From: Arctopsyche grandis
Taxonomy: Eukaryota > Arthropoda > Insecta > Trichoptera > Hydropsychidae
Assembly (NCBI RefSeq): GCF_051622035.1
Contig: NC_135360.1
Location: forward strand, 31,451,206 to 31,515,205
Direction: 5' to 3'
Length of the DNA stretch: 64,000 nucleotides
Made by a program: the position numbers and the translations under genes. Positions 21,593-33,599 of the stretch are shown here, in pieces (the stretch's first letter is position 1; each line of letters opens with the position of its first letter). The notes below the pieces were generated by a model. The model saw nothing but the letters and a program-made list of their open reading frames with translations. It did not search any database and had not been told where the DNA came from.

Positions 21593-21639
21593 ATCCAAGC
21601 CCTTTAAATCGCATAGTACTGTAGCCTTGCTTTTTACAA

Positions 21640-21850
21640 ACCTCCTTTACGTTTCACTTACGATTACAATTCAGGAAAAAATTTGCCTCTTATCCGATCG
21701 TTTTCATACTTTGCCATATTGCTCATTTTGGTCATCAATATACGTAAATGGATCCTTCCCCATTACAATAGAGATAAAATATCGTCTCAGACGCGTTTGA
21801 AGTTTGCAAATTTGAAATCTGGGTGACGTCTATGTAGTCTTTAGTTTTAT
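21640..21850 (+). repeat. Dispersed repeat D, partial copy
   Basis: Contains ACCTCCTTTACGTTTCAC, TCTTATCCGATCGTTTTCAT, ACTTTGCCATATTGCTCATT and TTTGGTCATCAATATACGT, shared with copies at 23.2-24.2, 27.9, 43.7, 44.9, 45.4, 47.1 and 47.6 kb. The class is unknown. Confidence 0.6.
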
Positions 21851-21859
21851 ACATAGATG

Positions 21860-23200
21860 GCGGTAGTAAAATAAAATTATTTGTGTTTATATTCAAAATA
21901 ATAATTTATATATCTTAATTAATTCATTTATAAGAAGTCAACTGAAATTTTCTATACTGTTTGAAATGCTTTCGATCGCATGTGTGTTAATAATTTGAAC
22001 ACATAAATAAATAAAAAATAAAAAGGTTATAAAGATTATTATTTCTATTACATGTGAAAAAATTTGAGTTCGATTCAGTTAGCGGTTTGGGAGATAATTT
22101 AAATCAAAAACTTAAAAAAAGGGGAGAAGGGGAAATGGTACCTATAAGGGGAGGTACCATTTCCGCTCAACTTAAAAATTTGAAAAAAATTAACATCGTA
22201 TCGATAATAATTTCAGTAACCAATACTAAGTTTCAGTTCGATAGGACTAACGGTTTTCAAAAAATCCCCCAAAATACACAGACACACATACTAACACACT
22301 GACACGGGGGAGGATATGTTGACATAAATTAGTCTTCATCAAATATTTCATGAAGTATTCCGTAGTCTCAAAATAGTCTTAATTTTAGTTTAGTATGACC
22401 CCCCCCCCCCTTAAAAATCCTCATATTATATTTCACACCAAATTAAACATTTGAAAATATCATCCTTTATTACTCGTTTGTTCACATGAAGCCAATAAAA
22501 TGTTCAAGTGACGTAAAAGCCACAAAAGGTGGGGTCATAACGACCCCTTCTCCTCCCCCTCCCCCCCCCCTTTCAAACAAACATACAATTCCTTGTCCAC
22601 ACGCAGATAAAATACAACGTGTCGTGTGTAGAAAAAAAACACATTCAAATACCCTGAATATGCGAGGGAAAGCCGCGCGATTGTTATGGATTTTGAGAGT
22701 TTCGGTTTTTATTGTATCTTAGATTTCTAATTATCTATGAGTGCTACTCGAATAGGTTACAGTTTCACTATTCGATTATCGAATAGTCGAATAGTAGAAA
22801 ACTTTCATTCCGGCTTCAATAGTCCTATTAAAGTAGAATACAAACGAATTGTTTTAATGACATTTAATGTCGAGGGGTGCTTTTAATGAGCGTGTGCCAT
22901 CACAGGGGCTCTCAAACTGTGGATCCGCTGCTATCTGCCAATCGTCTCTACATAATTGAAACGCTAATCACGATGCGATGCACGTCAAACTTCCTCGTCT
23001 CCTGAAGTAAAAGTCCCATTGTTCGACGCGTGCCCCTCACTCCTTGTCCCGTTCCATTGTTGTCCCGGGACAAAGCGACGGGAAAATCCGCGGGACGCAC
23101 CTAGGCGTTTATTCGCAGCGATTCTCGGTCGATGTGACCTAGACAAGGTATTGAGAAATGTTGAAAAAAATTGCCGAATGTTTTTTATTATTTATACAAT
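21860..23200. other. Spacer with hairpin and GC-richer patch
   Basis: At 22132-22167 GGAAATGGTACC and GGTACCATTTCC form a 12-bp stem with a 10-base loop. Another patch (22910-23130) is GC-richer and unique, with no domain in its open frames. The rest is AT-rich. Confidence 0.4.
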
Positions 23201-23204
23201 AGTA

Positions 23205-24300
23205 GCCAGGTGCACTTGATAACTAAAAATAAAACTATCACTGTTTGATCTGTGTACATATGTAGCTTGTATTGGTTAGAAAGTTTGTTTTGGAGGTATA
23301 AACAATGAAATTTGAGGTTATGAGTTGCAGCCGGAAATACATGTATACTCATTTATGCCGGGAACCTTACAGTTTAGAATAGTTTATTAATACTAAGATT
23401 GCTTTAATGATTTGCTTTAAGAACAGTTTATCAATGTATGATTGTCCATAAATGAGTTTATGTATTTACAGAAATGAACTTTTCAATCATCAGATAAATT
23501 AAATCAGCTGATAACTAAAAATAATTGTATGTAATGTATGTATGTAAGCTTATTGTAAAAAACTAAATGTATGTAAGCTTATTGTAAATCATATTAACAA
23601 TTAGATACAACATAACTTCTTATTGAATACTTATCTCGCAGATAAAACTCCGTGAAGAGATATACTCTTAGCCGTGAAATGTCAGATCTGACATATTTGG
23701 CCATAAATCAATATATATCGTGTATTACATTACATGAAGCTAGACGCCAAAATTGAAATTTATATATACATATCAGAGTTAAAACTATAAATATTTAAAT
23801 ATTAGAGATAACGAGAACCTATAGAGCAAATTTTATAAAATATACAGTGAATTATAGGCGTTTAAACAATTAAAATCTGATATCGCCATATCAAGGCGAA
23901 AAGGTTGAAGATAGATTATGGTAGTTTGCCGTACCGTCATAGACGTCACCGTACCGAGATTCTGGATATTTGATACGCATTGTATACGATATTTTATCTC
24001 CAACGTAATGGCAGACGATACATTAACGTATATTGATGACCAAAATGAGCAATATGGCAAAGTATGAAAACGATCGGATAAGAGATAAGAGATATAAAAA
24101 AATGACCACTAACACGAAAACCATGTGAACTTAATAAGAGGTAAGTTAAAAGTGAAAATCGTTTAAAAATCTGCGCAATGTCGGTGTAACATCTGTACGA
24201 ACAATAAATATGACGAAATGAGCGTTTTATACATATATATGTAAATAATATTGACTCTTGAACATTTACAGATATACATTTGTTTAAAGTTGTCAATTAT
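23205..24300 (-). repeat. Dispersed repeat D, longest copy
   Basis: Inverted copy. The block GATAAACTCCGTGAAGAGAT near 23640 matches the right end at 48120-48145, and GCTTTATA-type blocks match 43.7-44.1 kb. The part at 23210-23330 matches, inverted, 44200-44320 (CTATCACTGTTTGATCTGTG). So the full element may be about 1 kb. Frames in this region differ from copy to copy and are not coding. Confidence 0.6.
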
Positions 24301-24659
24301 TTTTTTGGTTTATAAGCTTCACTCTTTTAGCTCCATGAAATTCATACCCGTTAAAAATTTGTGATCTGATTTTGAACCACTTTCATTCTTTATATTGCTT
24401 TGATATTTTACCGACTTACGGTACTTAGTTAGCATTTAAGTAAGCTAATGTTTCCGATATGAAGCTACTGGAGTTAAATAATTGATGAATTACAACAGAA
24501 TCTTGGATTAAATCGAAGCAATGTCAGCTAGCCATCCAAACGTGACTTTCTACCGCCCCTTCACAACTCCAAAGCTATTTCACTATCATTTAAACTTAAT
24601 ATTATTTTAATACAAACTTCTCAGTGGAAGTATCCATACTCTAATATTTTGATTTTATT

Positions 24660-24766
<107 letters not shown>

Positions 24767-24769
24767 AAT

Positions 24770-25690
24770 ATTATATTATTAAATTCTAATTTTATTTCAA
24801 ACCTGAAGGGTCAAGATATCTTGAAATTTTTTAATTTAAATTTTTTTTAATAACCAAAAAATGTCATCCGTTTTTACTTTTCATGTCATCCGTTTAGCTT
24901 AAAATGTCCATAAAAACGACCATATGCATACATACAATTTTCTGCATCTCTCAAGAAAATAAATTAAACAACGAGACTCCCCATCTTGAAGTTTTTACTA
25001 AAAAATATAAATACATACATATATTGAATAATATATTCATTTCATTTTCATATTAAAAAAAAATATTGTTCATTATTGAAATAAAATTTTAACCTTGAGA
25101 TTAATTTAGTTTTGTATATGTAGGTATAAAACACGTCACAGTGTCATGAATAGCGAGTGACCAGGTTTTATATTTTATTTTATTTATCCAAATATACTGA
25201 ATGCAGGGTTTTCATATTTTATGTATTCCATATGAAAACCTCTATGATTCGAATTATTTTCATTGCGAATTAAAAACATTGATCAATATCAACAGAAATA
25301 ATTATTTTCGCGGGAAACCCCTTGCAGATGTGCCTTACACATGCGAGAGAGGGAGAATTCAGCACCCCACGTTCAATAGTCAGTGTGAGAATGATATCCG
25401 CCTTGGAATGATGGCTCTGTCTGACTGTTATTTTTTTTTTTTGCACTTCATTTTATATTAATATATGATAAAACAATTTTTATATCTAATTACAATAATT
25501 AACCTCGTAGATGTTGGGTTATTTTAACTTAAAACACACATTTTTAACTGGACGCTTGGCGGCCACCACAGTGGCTGGCGGATTTTTTTAGCACAGTAAG
25601 GCAAGTGTTAGTAAAAATGTAAAAATAAGAATGGGAAGAAGCAGGTACCTTTCCAATGTAGTTTCGTAAAATTTTCATCACACGTTCCAA
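24770..25690. other. AT-rich spacer, nothing recognised
   Basis: One frame of 86 codons (25201-25461 plus) shows no domain. No repeat match found. Confidence 0.4.
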
Positions 25691-25696
25691 CTCATC

Positions 25697-25759
25697 CAAT
25701 CAAATCAAAACACCGTCCGTAAAGAAGTTTTATTTACGGATGGTGTTTTGATTTGATTG
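25697..25759. repeat. Long hairpin, 27-bp arms, 9-base loop
   Basis: Arms at 25697-25723 and 25733-25759, complementary at 26 of 27 positions. Starts CAATCAAATCAAAACACCG. Immediately left of an LTR-like fragment. Confidence 0.85.
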
Positions 25760-25784
25760 CAAATGAATGCAAAATCCAACATAT

Positions 25785-25980
25785 TGTTGCGTAGGGGTGG
25801 GTGGAGGATCCAAATAATCCCTTGGTACGGCCTAAGTACCTGCTTATAAAGGACAGGTCGCTCACTGCATCTTCGACGTCCGGTTACTTCCCCATTGTTT
25901 AGGCACGTACCCGGATATGCAGTCCCACGGTCCAAGGCACTCAGTCGCACGGTAATTTATAGTATTTTACAGTCAGTATT
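25785..25980 (-). mobile_element. LTR-like repeat, inverted fragment
   Basis: Starts TGTTGCGTAGGGGTGGGTGG and contains CTGCTTATAAAGGACAGGTC (TATA-like in inverted sense). It is the inverted form of the repeat at 7081-7412. Confidence 0.5.
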
Positions 25981-26040
25981 GTTACTTCGAGTAGAAAAAT
26001 TAAGTTTAGAGAAAGTCATTTTTTTTTCAATTTATTATAT

Positions 26041-26300
26041 TGTTCGTAGGGGTGGGTAGAGGATCCAAATAAAAGGCCAAAGTCGCTTCACAACATTTAT
26101 TGGGTGATTGAGTAGATCCACACACTGCCCGTGCTCCGTCGAGAATGCCTCATTTGGCCTAAGTACCTGCTTATAAAGGGCAGGTCGCTCACTACATCTT
26201 CCTCGACACGTTTGTTTACCTATTGTTATAGTCACGTACTAGATATGCAGTGCCACGGTCTCGCGCTGTCAGTTCTGAGCCACGTACCGACCACCAAGTC
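26041..26300 (-). mobile_element. LTR-like repeat, inverted second fragment
   Basis: Starts TGTTCGTAGGGGTGGGTAGA and continues AAAAGGCCAAAGTCGCTTCA, CAACATTTATTG and CTGCTTATAAAGGGCAGGTC. The same family as 25785-25980, separated from it by about 60 unrelated bases. The pair could be two independent solo LTRs or a collapsed element. Confidence 0.5.
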
Positions 26301-26309
26301 AATTCTTAG

Positions 26310-27600
26310 CTGACTTGCACTTAAGCCTGGAGATAATCCTCAAAACCAATTAAGACGGCGGCTCCTTTTTTACATACAATGACTGGTCTCGCTTTTAATT
26401 CAAATTACACATAACGACGTTTTTAACGGCTTCGCATATTGTGCGTATATTATATAAAAATTGAAGTATCATCGATTGAAGGTGCGTCGACCCAATCTGC
26501 ATATAAAGCGATTTTATCGCCAATATATATGTATACATATATACTTTTTATTGCTTCTTTTCGTATTGCGAAAAAAAAGAGCGCGACGAGTTCATTAGCT
26601 CAAAGTAATTTCCAATACGATAATTGAACATAATATTAATATTGATGATCGCGCAAGTGTTTTCGCATTGAAATTTGTAACTCGTTATAATGTGTCTTTG
26701 ATACGCTAAACTTTACCAGTTGGCTGTAAACAGCATTTGCAAACACTGACACACCGAAATGTTTATGTGTGTCTGTATAATATGTACATATAATACCACG
26801 TTGCAGAATTGCAATTGAATTGCAAATGAGTTGCAACGACATAAGGTCACGGTCGGTACGTGCACCTTTTGTGGCGATTCCATAAAAATAAATCCAGAAT
26901 AATGTTTAATGGATATCTATTATAATACATAATATCAGGATGACTGAGCTTTTCTCGGTAAAGATAATATAAATTGCACTACTCCCCCCTCTATTTTTCA
27001 TATATACAACGAAAGCATTTAAATTGCAATTACCGCTTGAGTTAGTACGTTTAGATAAAAAAAAATATTGAGTTAAAAAACCAATCTTTATAAACGTGGT
27101 GAAATAAAAAAATTGCCAAATAAATGAAAAATAGCACGGAAAAAAATCCGTAAAAAAAAATATATTTTTGACTTTTAAAAATCGCTAGACAATTAATGAG
27201 AAGTATTTTAAAGCAATGAAATATAACAATTAATAGGAAAAATATCTGACTATTGATTACAATACTCAGTTTGAGCGTAACAATCCTAAATTTTGAGTTA
27301 AAGACCGCAAAAGCCAAAAAACTGTAAAAATCACGGATTTTTTTAAACGCTCATATCTCGTAAGCGATCGCCCACCAACAAAAATCAATATCATATTCGA
27401 ATTCAGTGGGTCAAACTTAGTAAAGATTGGCTAGTCTCCGCTCTGGTAACTCAAAAACGTGATTTTTTGTTGCTCAGTGTAATTCATATGAACTAATATG
27501 GATTATATTTTTTTTACTCTACGTCACTTAACGAGTTCGAACTAAATTTTAAGAGGTTTAAAACAAAATTTTAACAGTATACACGCTGACAGTGACAGTT
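26310..27600. other. AT-rich spacer, nothing recognised
   Basis: No protein-like frame and no repeat match. Confidence 0.4.
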
Positions 27601-27632
27601 CACGCGCATGCGCAGAAGGCTTTGCGCCTGTT

Positions 27633-27725
27633 GCAGATATAGTACCTGCAAATAGCCAATAATTCGCAGATATAGTACCTGCAAATAGCCAATAATTTGC
27701 AGATATAGTACCTGCAAATAGCCAC
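27633..27725. repeat. Three 33-bp tandem units
   Basis: GCAGATATAGTACCTGCAAA repeats at 27633, 27666 and 27699. Each unit contains a small palindrome GCAG...CTGC. Too few copies and no spacer diversity, so not CRISPR. Confidence 0.9.
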
Positions 27726-27934
27726 AACCTAAATTTAAAGCTTTTCTTTTTGTTTAATTTAATTTATTAAATTTTGTTCAATTTTTGAATTGTATTGTAT
27801 TGACAATAGCCTCGGGTGTGACTTATGTATGAATTCCTTTCCAAAACTACACTTGATATATCCAACGGGCATTACAATAGTAACGTCTTATACTGTAAAT
27901 AAAAACACACTTATTTTATTACTAGCCTCTTCTT

Positions 27935-28240
27935 ACTTCACTTTAGATTTTTTCGTCTGACCAAATTTGGGTTCTTATCCGATCGTTTTCACACTTTGCC
28001 ATTTTGCTCGGTTTGGTCATCAATATATGTGGAAATCAAGTCCAGTCAAAAATAATCGTAATAGACACGTTTGAAAATACTCCATTATCTTTCTCGGTGA
28101 CGTCTATTATCCACATTGCCTGATTTATCCACACTATTCCGATCGTTTTTTCCCTTTTTGCCACCCTCTCGCTATGTCAAATTTTAATTGTTTAACGCCT
28201 ATAACTTTTTCTTTTTTCACTCTATATTTTAAAACATTTG
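27935..28240 (+). repeat. Dispersed repeat D, copy
   Basis: CTTATCCGATCGTTTTCACA, TTTGGTCATCAATATATGT, TTTAACGCCTATAACTTTTT and CACTCTATATTTTA in family order. Confidence 0.6.
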
Positions 28241-28249
28241 ATTTATTTT

Positions 28250-29870
28250 ATTTGTCGTTCATCGCTGTGTTTTCGCCCGATGTCAGCGCGCTATGTCGGG
28301 TTATTGAAATAGCAATGCAATATAAATATGTACAATATATGTATACGTATTACGCAGTATTATATAAATAGCATAAAATTTAGCTGACATATAAATTTAC
28401 AATTTGCAATAGAATACATACACATATATTTCAGTTTTAACTGTTACGATATATAAATCAATAAAACACCATAATCGTCTGATAAACATGCTATTTATTA
28501 TATTAAATGTAATTGTCTGTATATCAATAAAACTGCATTTTATATGGACAGCGTGCATAAATTATATTAAAAAAAATCTTGTCGCTTAAGTCACTTGAGA
28601 CCTGCACAATACAAGTCACTCTGAAGCGACAAAAGCTTCACCTGAAACATTGTCGATATTATTATTATATACATACATATGTATATATGTATGTACGTGC
28701 CTGAAAAACAGTCGTTAACTTGACTTTGACGATCGATTAAAATATATTAGACACCTTGTGTAAACCCTCCAAATGCCACACGATCGTAAAATTCATTGTG
28801 ATTTAAAGTCGTGAGGTGTTCCAAGACCTCAAATTAAATTACGTCATAATCGGGATTCCGAAAATCGGGTGACACCGCTTCGGTAATGAGCTCTACTCTA
28901 CAAACGGATGTAATTTCAATTGAAAAGTAATGTTTTATCGGTGACTTTCACATTTCCTTTAAATTAAGATGCGAAGATAATAAAAATAATAAGCCAGTTG
29001 TAAACGGTGCGTAACAATAAGAGTTGGAATTGGTCCACTTTTTAACAAAAGGATCGATTTCCTACACGAAAGCCTTTATGAAACTTACAGGTCTTTGTCC
29101 CCGAATCATGCAATCTCTCCTTCTTTCTCCGAACATAAGGACTATTTTGCTTTGATTGCCGATTTCTCCAGATGTGTTTTGGTTGTATGCATTGTATTAT
29201 ATATGGAAAAATGATGTTGTAATTTCGTTTCGAAATTATTGTTATTGCACAGTTCATACAATACAGATCTTTGTTAAAAAAGTGGGTTATTTTAAAACAG
29301 AATTACATTTTAAATAAGACATATGTAAGTATACAGCCCGATTTGATAGTCAAATTATAACAGTAAATAGTTGACAGACTGGCATCAGATATATTAGAGA
29401 AATAATCATTATAAATACAACCATATTTAATTTTCTAAATAACATCATATTTTAGGGTGACAAAATCAATTTAAATATCAATTTTCCTGTTGAAGTCCTA
29501 AAAAAATTGTAATAATTAATAGAAATTGAACATTACAAAGTTAAACTCGATTATTATGAGACTCTAGGGACCGACGACATTTCCTCGTAATGGCCATTAC
29601 TCGTAATATCAGTAATAAGTAATAACTAAAAAGTTAATGTGAGGTCTATTTTATTTTTAATAAGTATTATATTGTATACCCAGGTCTAATTACATTTTTT
29701 TTTTGTATAAACTGCAATACTATTTATTTGTAAAAAAAACACAAACAAGCAGTATTACAACGTATATATTATTGATACCAAAAAAGTTTCTAAAGATTAA
29801 TAACAACAATTAAAAAAACAGAAACGCATTTGATATATATGTACATCAATATTTCTTTTAATTTAATAAA
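28250..29870. other. AT-rich spacer, nothing recognised
   Basis: No recognisable gene or repeat; a small GTAATGGCCATTACTCGTAA run near 29588 is shared in style with the palindromic AT repeats at 40.1 kb. Confidence 0.4.
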
Positions 29871-30157
29871 CATATTTTTTTTTGATTTTTAAATGCTTTT
29901 TATTATTACGAAATTATGTTCACAATACATCTTATATCTATTTTAATAGCTACTGATCTACTGATCATTTTCTATTTTACAATTTAATTTAATTTGGTTA
30001 GTAATCACAGTATTATATTATTGTAATGTTAATCTAAAGCATAATAGGAAAAAGAGCTCAAAAACCTATTTACAATCCTTATAAATGTTCATAATACATC
30101 TAATACATAATATTAATTAAAGACTCTCTAAAGTCGATGACCTAAAGGAGATTGTGT

Positions 30158-30347
30158 TTAGGTAATCTGTGTGTTATACCTGAAGGGTATAGACATTTTG
30201 TTGTAATCACCGAGACTCTTCACAAGTGTGTTAGTATGGTTATTAGTGATTCTGTCATAGAATCTACTGGTTAGTTTGTTAGTAATGTCTGTAACAAACG
30301 GAATATTATATATGGCATGCAGTTTTTTCAGGTTAGTAAATATGGGT
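30158..30347 (-). pseudogene. C-terminal end of LINE K protein
   Basis: The final 63 codons include KKLHAIYNIPFVTDITNKL and RITNNHTNTLVKSL, the IP-x-x-x-I and NH-N-L pattern seen at the C-terminus of Jockey-type ORF2 proteins. The open frame goes on into the inserted foldback, so residues beyond 30348 are not LINE. No catalytic part remains in the frame as it stands. Confidence 0.55.
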
Positions 30348-30761
30348 GTAATAAACCGGTCTCCGTGACGAGACAGAATGTTAAACGACAGAAAACGCAA
30401 ATATCGGAAGGCAAAGATCGAAAATCGAAAGATCTTAAGTCGAAAGATCAAAAAAAAATGGTGCATGGTAAACGGTACATACTCACTTAATTTGCGCGAG
30501 CAGGATACAACAGGAACAAGAGGAACAGGCTTTTCCTCCCGTATTACTGTGCGTGCGCAGAATACAGGAGGAAAAGCATGTTCCTCTCGTTCCTGTTGTA
30601 TCCTGCTCGCGCAAATTAAGTGAGTATGTACCGTTTACCATGCACCATTTTTTTTTTTTGATCTTTCGACTTGAGATCTTTCGATTTTCGATCTTTGCCT
30701 TCCGATATTTGTGTTTTCTGTAATTTAACATTCTGTCTCGTCACGTAGACCCGTAATAAAC
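30348..30761. mobile_element. Mutator-like foldback MITE, 396 bp, 9-bp duplication
   Basis: The element is 30357-30752, flanked by GTAATAAAC on both sides (30348-30356 and 30753-30761). Its two halves are inverted copies of each other over about 185 bp with few differences, leaving a short centre near 30550. The ends read GGTCTCCGTGACGAGACAG and, inverted, GGTCTACGTGACGAGACAG. A 9-bp duplication with very long terminal repeats is typical of Mutator-like elements. Open frames on both strands are mirror products of the arms. Confidence 0.82.
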
Positions 30762-30829
30762 ATATACAAAGGTAACAAAGTGTCTTCACAGGTTACTTCA
30801 ATATGACACTGTGGCCAGTTAATACATAA

Positions 30830-31200
30830 ATAATACACATTTAGTATAAACATACATACATATTAAATATATGTATATACTTTTTATACATTGGCTTATT
30901 ATTTTCATATACAAAACATAGAAAAGCCATGTTTTTAAAAAACGTTTTTAAAGCCTTGTTTTTTTATTCCATTTCTGTTTATTCTTTTTCTTGCTTATGT
31001 ATATATGTATATATAAAATTATATACATATTAAAATAAAATAAATCGAATGTGTTGTTTCCAACCAACCACCCAATGTTACATATGTATATGTATATATA
31101 GACAAAGTTTCTTTCGAAATTATATATTAGATTATAATAAATCAATTTATTAAATATATGCCTGAATTTTTGTCGATTAATTTCCTTTTTGAATAGTTAC
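30830..31200. other. AT-rich spacer with tail of repeat J
   Basis: TTTCTTTCGAAATTATATATTA at 31107-31128 is the shared end of repeat J (12217, 36310). Otherwise nothing. Confidence 0.45.
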
Positions 31201-31580
31201 GTCCTTTAATTTCCCCTTTCGGGCTAGGCGTCCTTATCTCGGATCAATGTTAATTGACGCCAGTTTAAAACGTCGCCACCTTTTACCTGTTCCGCTGACA
31301 TCCAGGATGTGATATCTTAAACGAGATAAACGGAAAACATTTTTAATTATCCTCGCAGCCCCGCGCAAACGATCCTTGCGCGCGCTCCAACGGGCCCCAT
31401 CCAGCTGCGTTGGGGAGATTGGGGTGGGTTTTCGAGGGCGGTTTAGGGGTTAGACTCGGAGGGGTTGAGAAGGCCCTAAAATCCCCCAGCCAGTCCCCGG
31501 CAATAAGAGTAATGAATGGCGCGATCCTTGCGTACGTCATCGGGCCCTACGCCTCACCTCCCCGTCCGTAATTACGGTGA
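31200..31580. other. GC-rich single-copy island, no gene recognised
   Basis: Sharp rise in GC (for example CAGCCCCGCGCAAACGATCC, ACGTCATCGGGCCCTACGCC) with no match to any repeat in the window. It contains mirror-image GATA-type motifs (TTATCTCGG, CGAGATAA). A minus frame of 65 codons shows no domain. Could be a regulatory element or an unseen exon. Confidence 0.35.
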
Positions 31581-31589
31581 ATTGTTGTC

Positions 31590-32580
31590 TTTATAACAAC
31601 GACAATAAGCGAATGACTCGTCCACCATTTTACTACCCACTTACAATTCAGAAAAATATATTATATTGAAAAATAAATCCAAAGCTCTTTTGAAATTGTG
31701 TGTACATAAAATTGGCCGGATGAATCTGTGTTCCTAGCTTAAAGTGGCCTTCCACGTGCCACACTTCGCGCCCTTAGGGAGACCGCAGACGAAGCAGTTT
31801 ATTTAATAGCTAAGTAAGAGCTTAATGGCTAATTAATCCAAACAATAATGTATATGTACACACGCACATATTTACATACATATGTATGTACGTACATATA
31901 TAGCCAGTCTTAGAGGTTCCAATAAACCACCCGAAAGAAAAAGTCGTTTTCAGTTTTTTTACAAATAAAAAGCCGGTTGACCGGCTTTAACCGGTTTCAG
32001 AAACTTAAATTTAGTTTTAAATTTTCTAAATACATATATATTATATTATGCTAAAAAATAATTGCTTATAAATTTAATTGAGTTATAAACATTATGAACT
32101 TTCATAAGATCATTATTACATATATATTATTATTACAAATATCACAGCCGTAAAATGTCACAAATCCTGAATATGCACACATAATTACATGACTTCAATA
32201 AGCTATACTATCAAGAAGAAGAATGCGCAAAAACTACAAATTATGGAAAACCCAATTAGTCGAAATTCCGAAAGGCCTTGGGTGGGTTATTGAAAATACT
32301 TCAATATTTTTTTGCCAATATAGTAATATCCATTACTATATCTCAAAGCCACCGCTAAGTGCCGTACCTTTTTTTTGTTGTTCAAAGTAATATACGCCTA
32401 TTCCCTAAGAAAGTTTGGATCCAATACATTTTTTTTTTTTGATCTTTCATAGAAATTTGAAATTAATAATTGTTGAAACCTTAAAAATCCGGTTGATCGA
32501 GCCAAAAAAGTCGGTTTTTGGTTTTTTGAAAGATGATCAAAAAGCCGGTTTTTCGGTTTCAGCTTAAGCCGGCTTGGAAG
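31590..32580. other. AT-rich spacer, nothing recognised
   Basis: Includes several AAAGCCGG/CCGGCTTT motifs (31971-32010, 32480-32575) but no coding frame. Confidence 0.4.
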
Positions 32581-32587
32581 CCGTAGC

Positions 32588-33322
32588 TTGTCTTAACAGA
32601 CAAACACAGCTTGACAGGGAAAGTAAGAAAGTAGGATTAAAAATAAACGCAGATAAGATCAAACTAATGTGCAATAGTTATTGCATGTCTCATAGCATCT
32701 CATTATATGATAAAATAGTAGAAGTTAGTAAATCATTATTTATATTGAGGTCAAATAATTGACATGTCCCGTATTAAAGAAGAAGAAATAAAGAGACGCA
32801 TGAACTTAGGATGGAGTTAGCATTTGGACGAATGAATGTTATTTAAATCAAAAATGCTGCCTGAAAACAAAGATCTTATATCAATGCTTTTTTCCATTAA
32901 TGACGTATGGATGTGAAACTTTGACATTGAACGCCTAGATGCTACATACATAAAGTCCAATGCACTCAAAGAAGCATGGAACGTTGTATGGTTGACATAA
33001 CGAGAAGAGATAGGAAACGGAATACGTGGGTGAGAAGTATGACAAGAGTAGTGGATATAGTGGATAGAGTAAAGATATTGAAATGGCAATGGGCGGGCCA
33101 CGTGGCTAAAATAATGGACGAAGGATGGACAAAAGATGTGCTAGAATGGTACTTGAGATAATTCAAAAAGGTAAAAGGAAGACCACAGGGAAAATGGGTA
33201 GACGAAATTAGGAAAATGTGTGAGATGAGATGGATGAGAGTTGTGCAAAACACAGACGAGTGGAAGTGTATTGGAGAAGCCTTCATCCAGCAGTGGATGG
33301 TGAGCGGCTGTAAATAATGATT
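32588..33322 (+). pseudogene. RTE-type LINE, 3' third, decayed
   Basis: Plus-strand homologue of the 3' part of 3148-4779: QLDRESKKVGLKINADK, then GRMNV, TYGCETLTLNA, KWQWAGHVAKIMDEGW and a degraded EAFIQQWM end (GAAGCCTTCATCCAGCAGTG at 33277). Many stops and frame changes. The upstream limit is near 32588. Confidence 0.8.
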
Positions 33323-33345
33323 TTAGCTAAGGCAGTATTGGTAAT

Positions 33346-33590
33346 TAAGGGCGAAATCACACAGCGGTGAATGTGGCACGTGGTTTAAAAAAAAGAGAAA
33401 GAGCGGTGAATGTGGCCCGCCCCACAATGATCCTCTAGACCTTTTTCGTTCAAATTGTATGCTTGTATTTATCCTTCCTTGACAGTGATCGATAACGGTG
33501 TATACCATATTTGAAGAAATATAGGAGACCACACACGGCGAGGAGCCATGCACACGGTGTGCCGTTCATCGCTGTACGTTTTCGCTCTAA
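33346..33590. mobile_element. Harbinger-like MITE family b, complete copy
   Basis: The element is 33349-33587 (239 bp), beginning GGGCGAAATCACACAGCGGT; the right end inverted reads GAGCGAAAACGTACAGCGAT. TAA lies on both sides (33346-33348 and 33588-33590). Related pieces at 12800-13130, 48432-48710, 57680-57716 and 58635-58662 also abut TTA or TAA in most cases. Confidence 0.7.
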
Positions 33591-33599
33591 CCGTGAGAA

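Larger units (their letters stand above)
29876..30830 (-). mobile_element. Jockey-type LINE K 3' end, interrupted by a foldback element
   Basis: The minus-strand 3' untranslated region is 29876-30157, with the tail as poly-T at the left. The coding end is 30158-30347. The LINE continues beyond the insertion, to the right of 30761, in a compatible frame. Related untranslated copies at 14074-14540 and 54225-54380. Confidence 0.7.

Noticed and set aside
27633..27725. Short regular repeats as a CRISPR array
   Set aside because: Three direct units with no variable spacers, in a eukaryotic sequence.
30378..30731. Two nearly identical 80-residue frames on opposite strands
   Set aside because: Mirror translations of the two arms of the foldback element.
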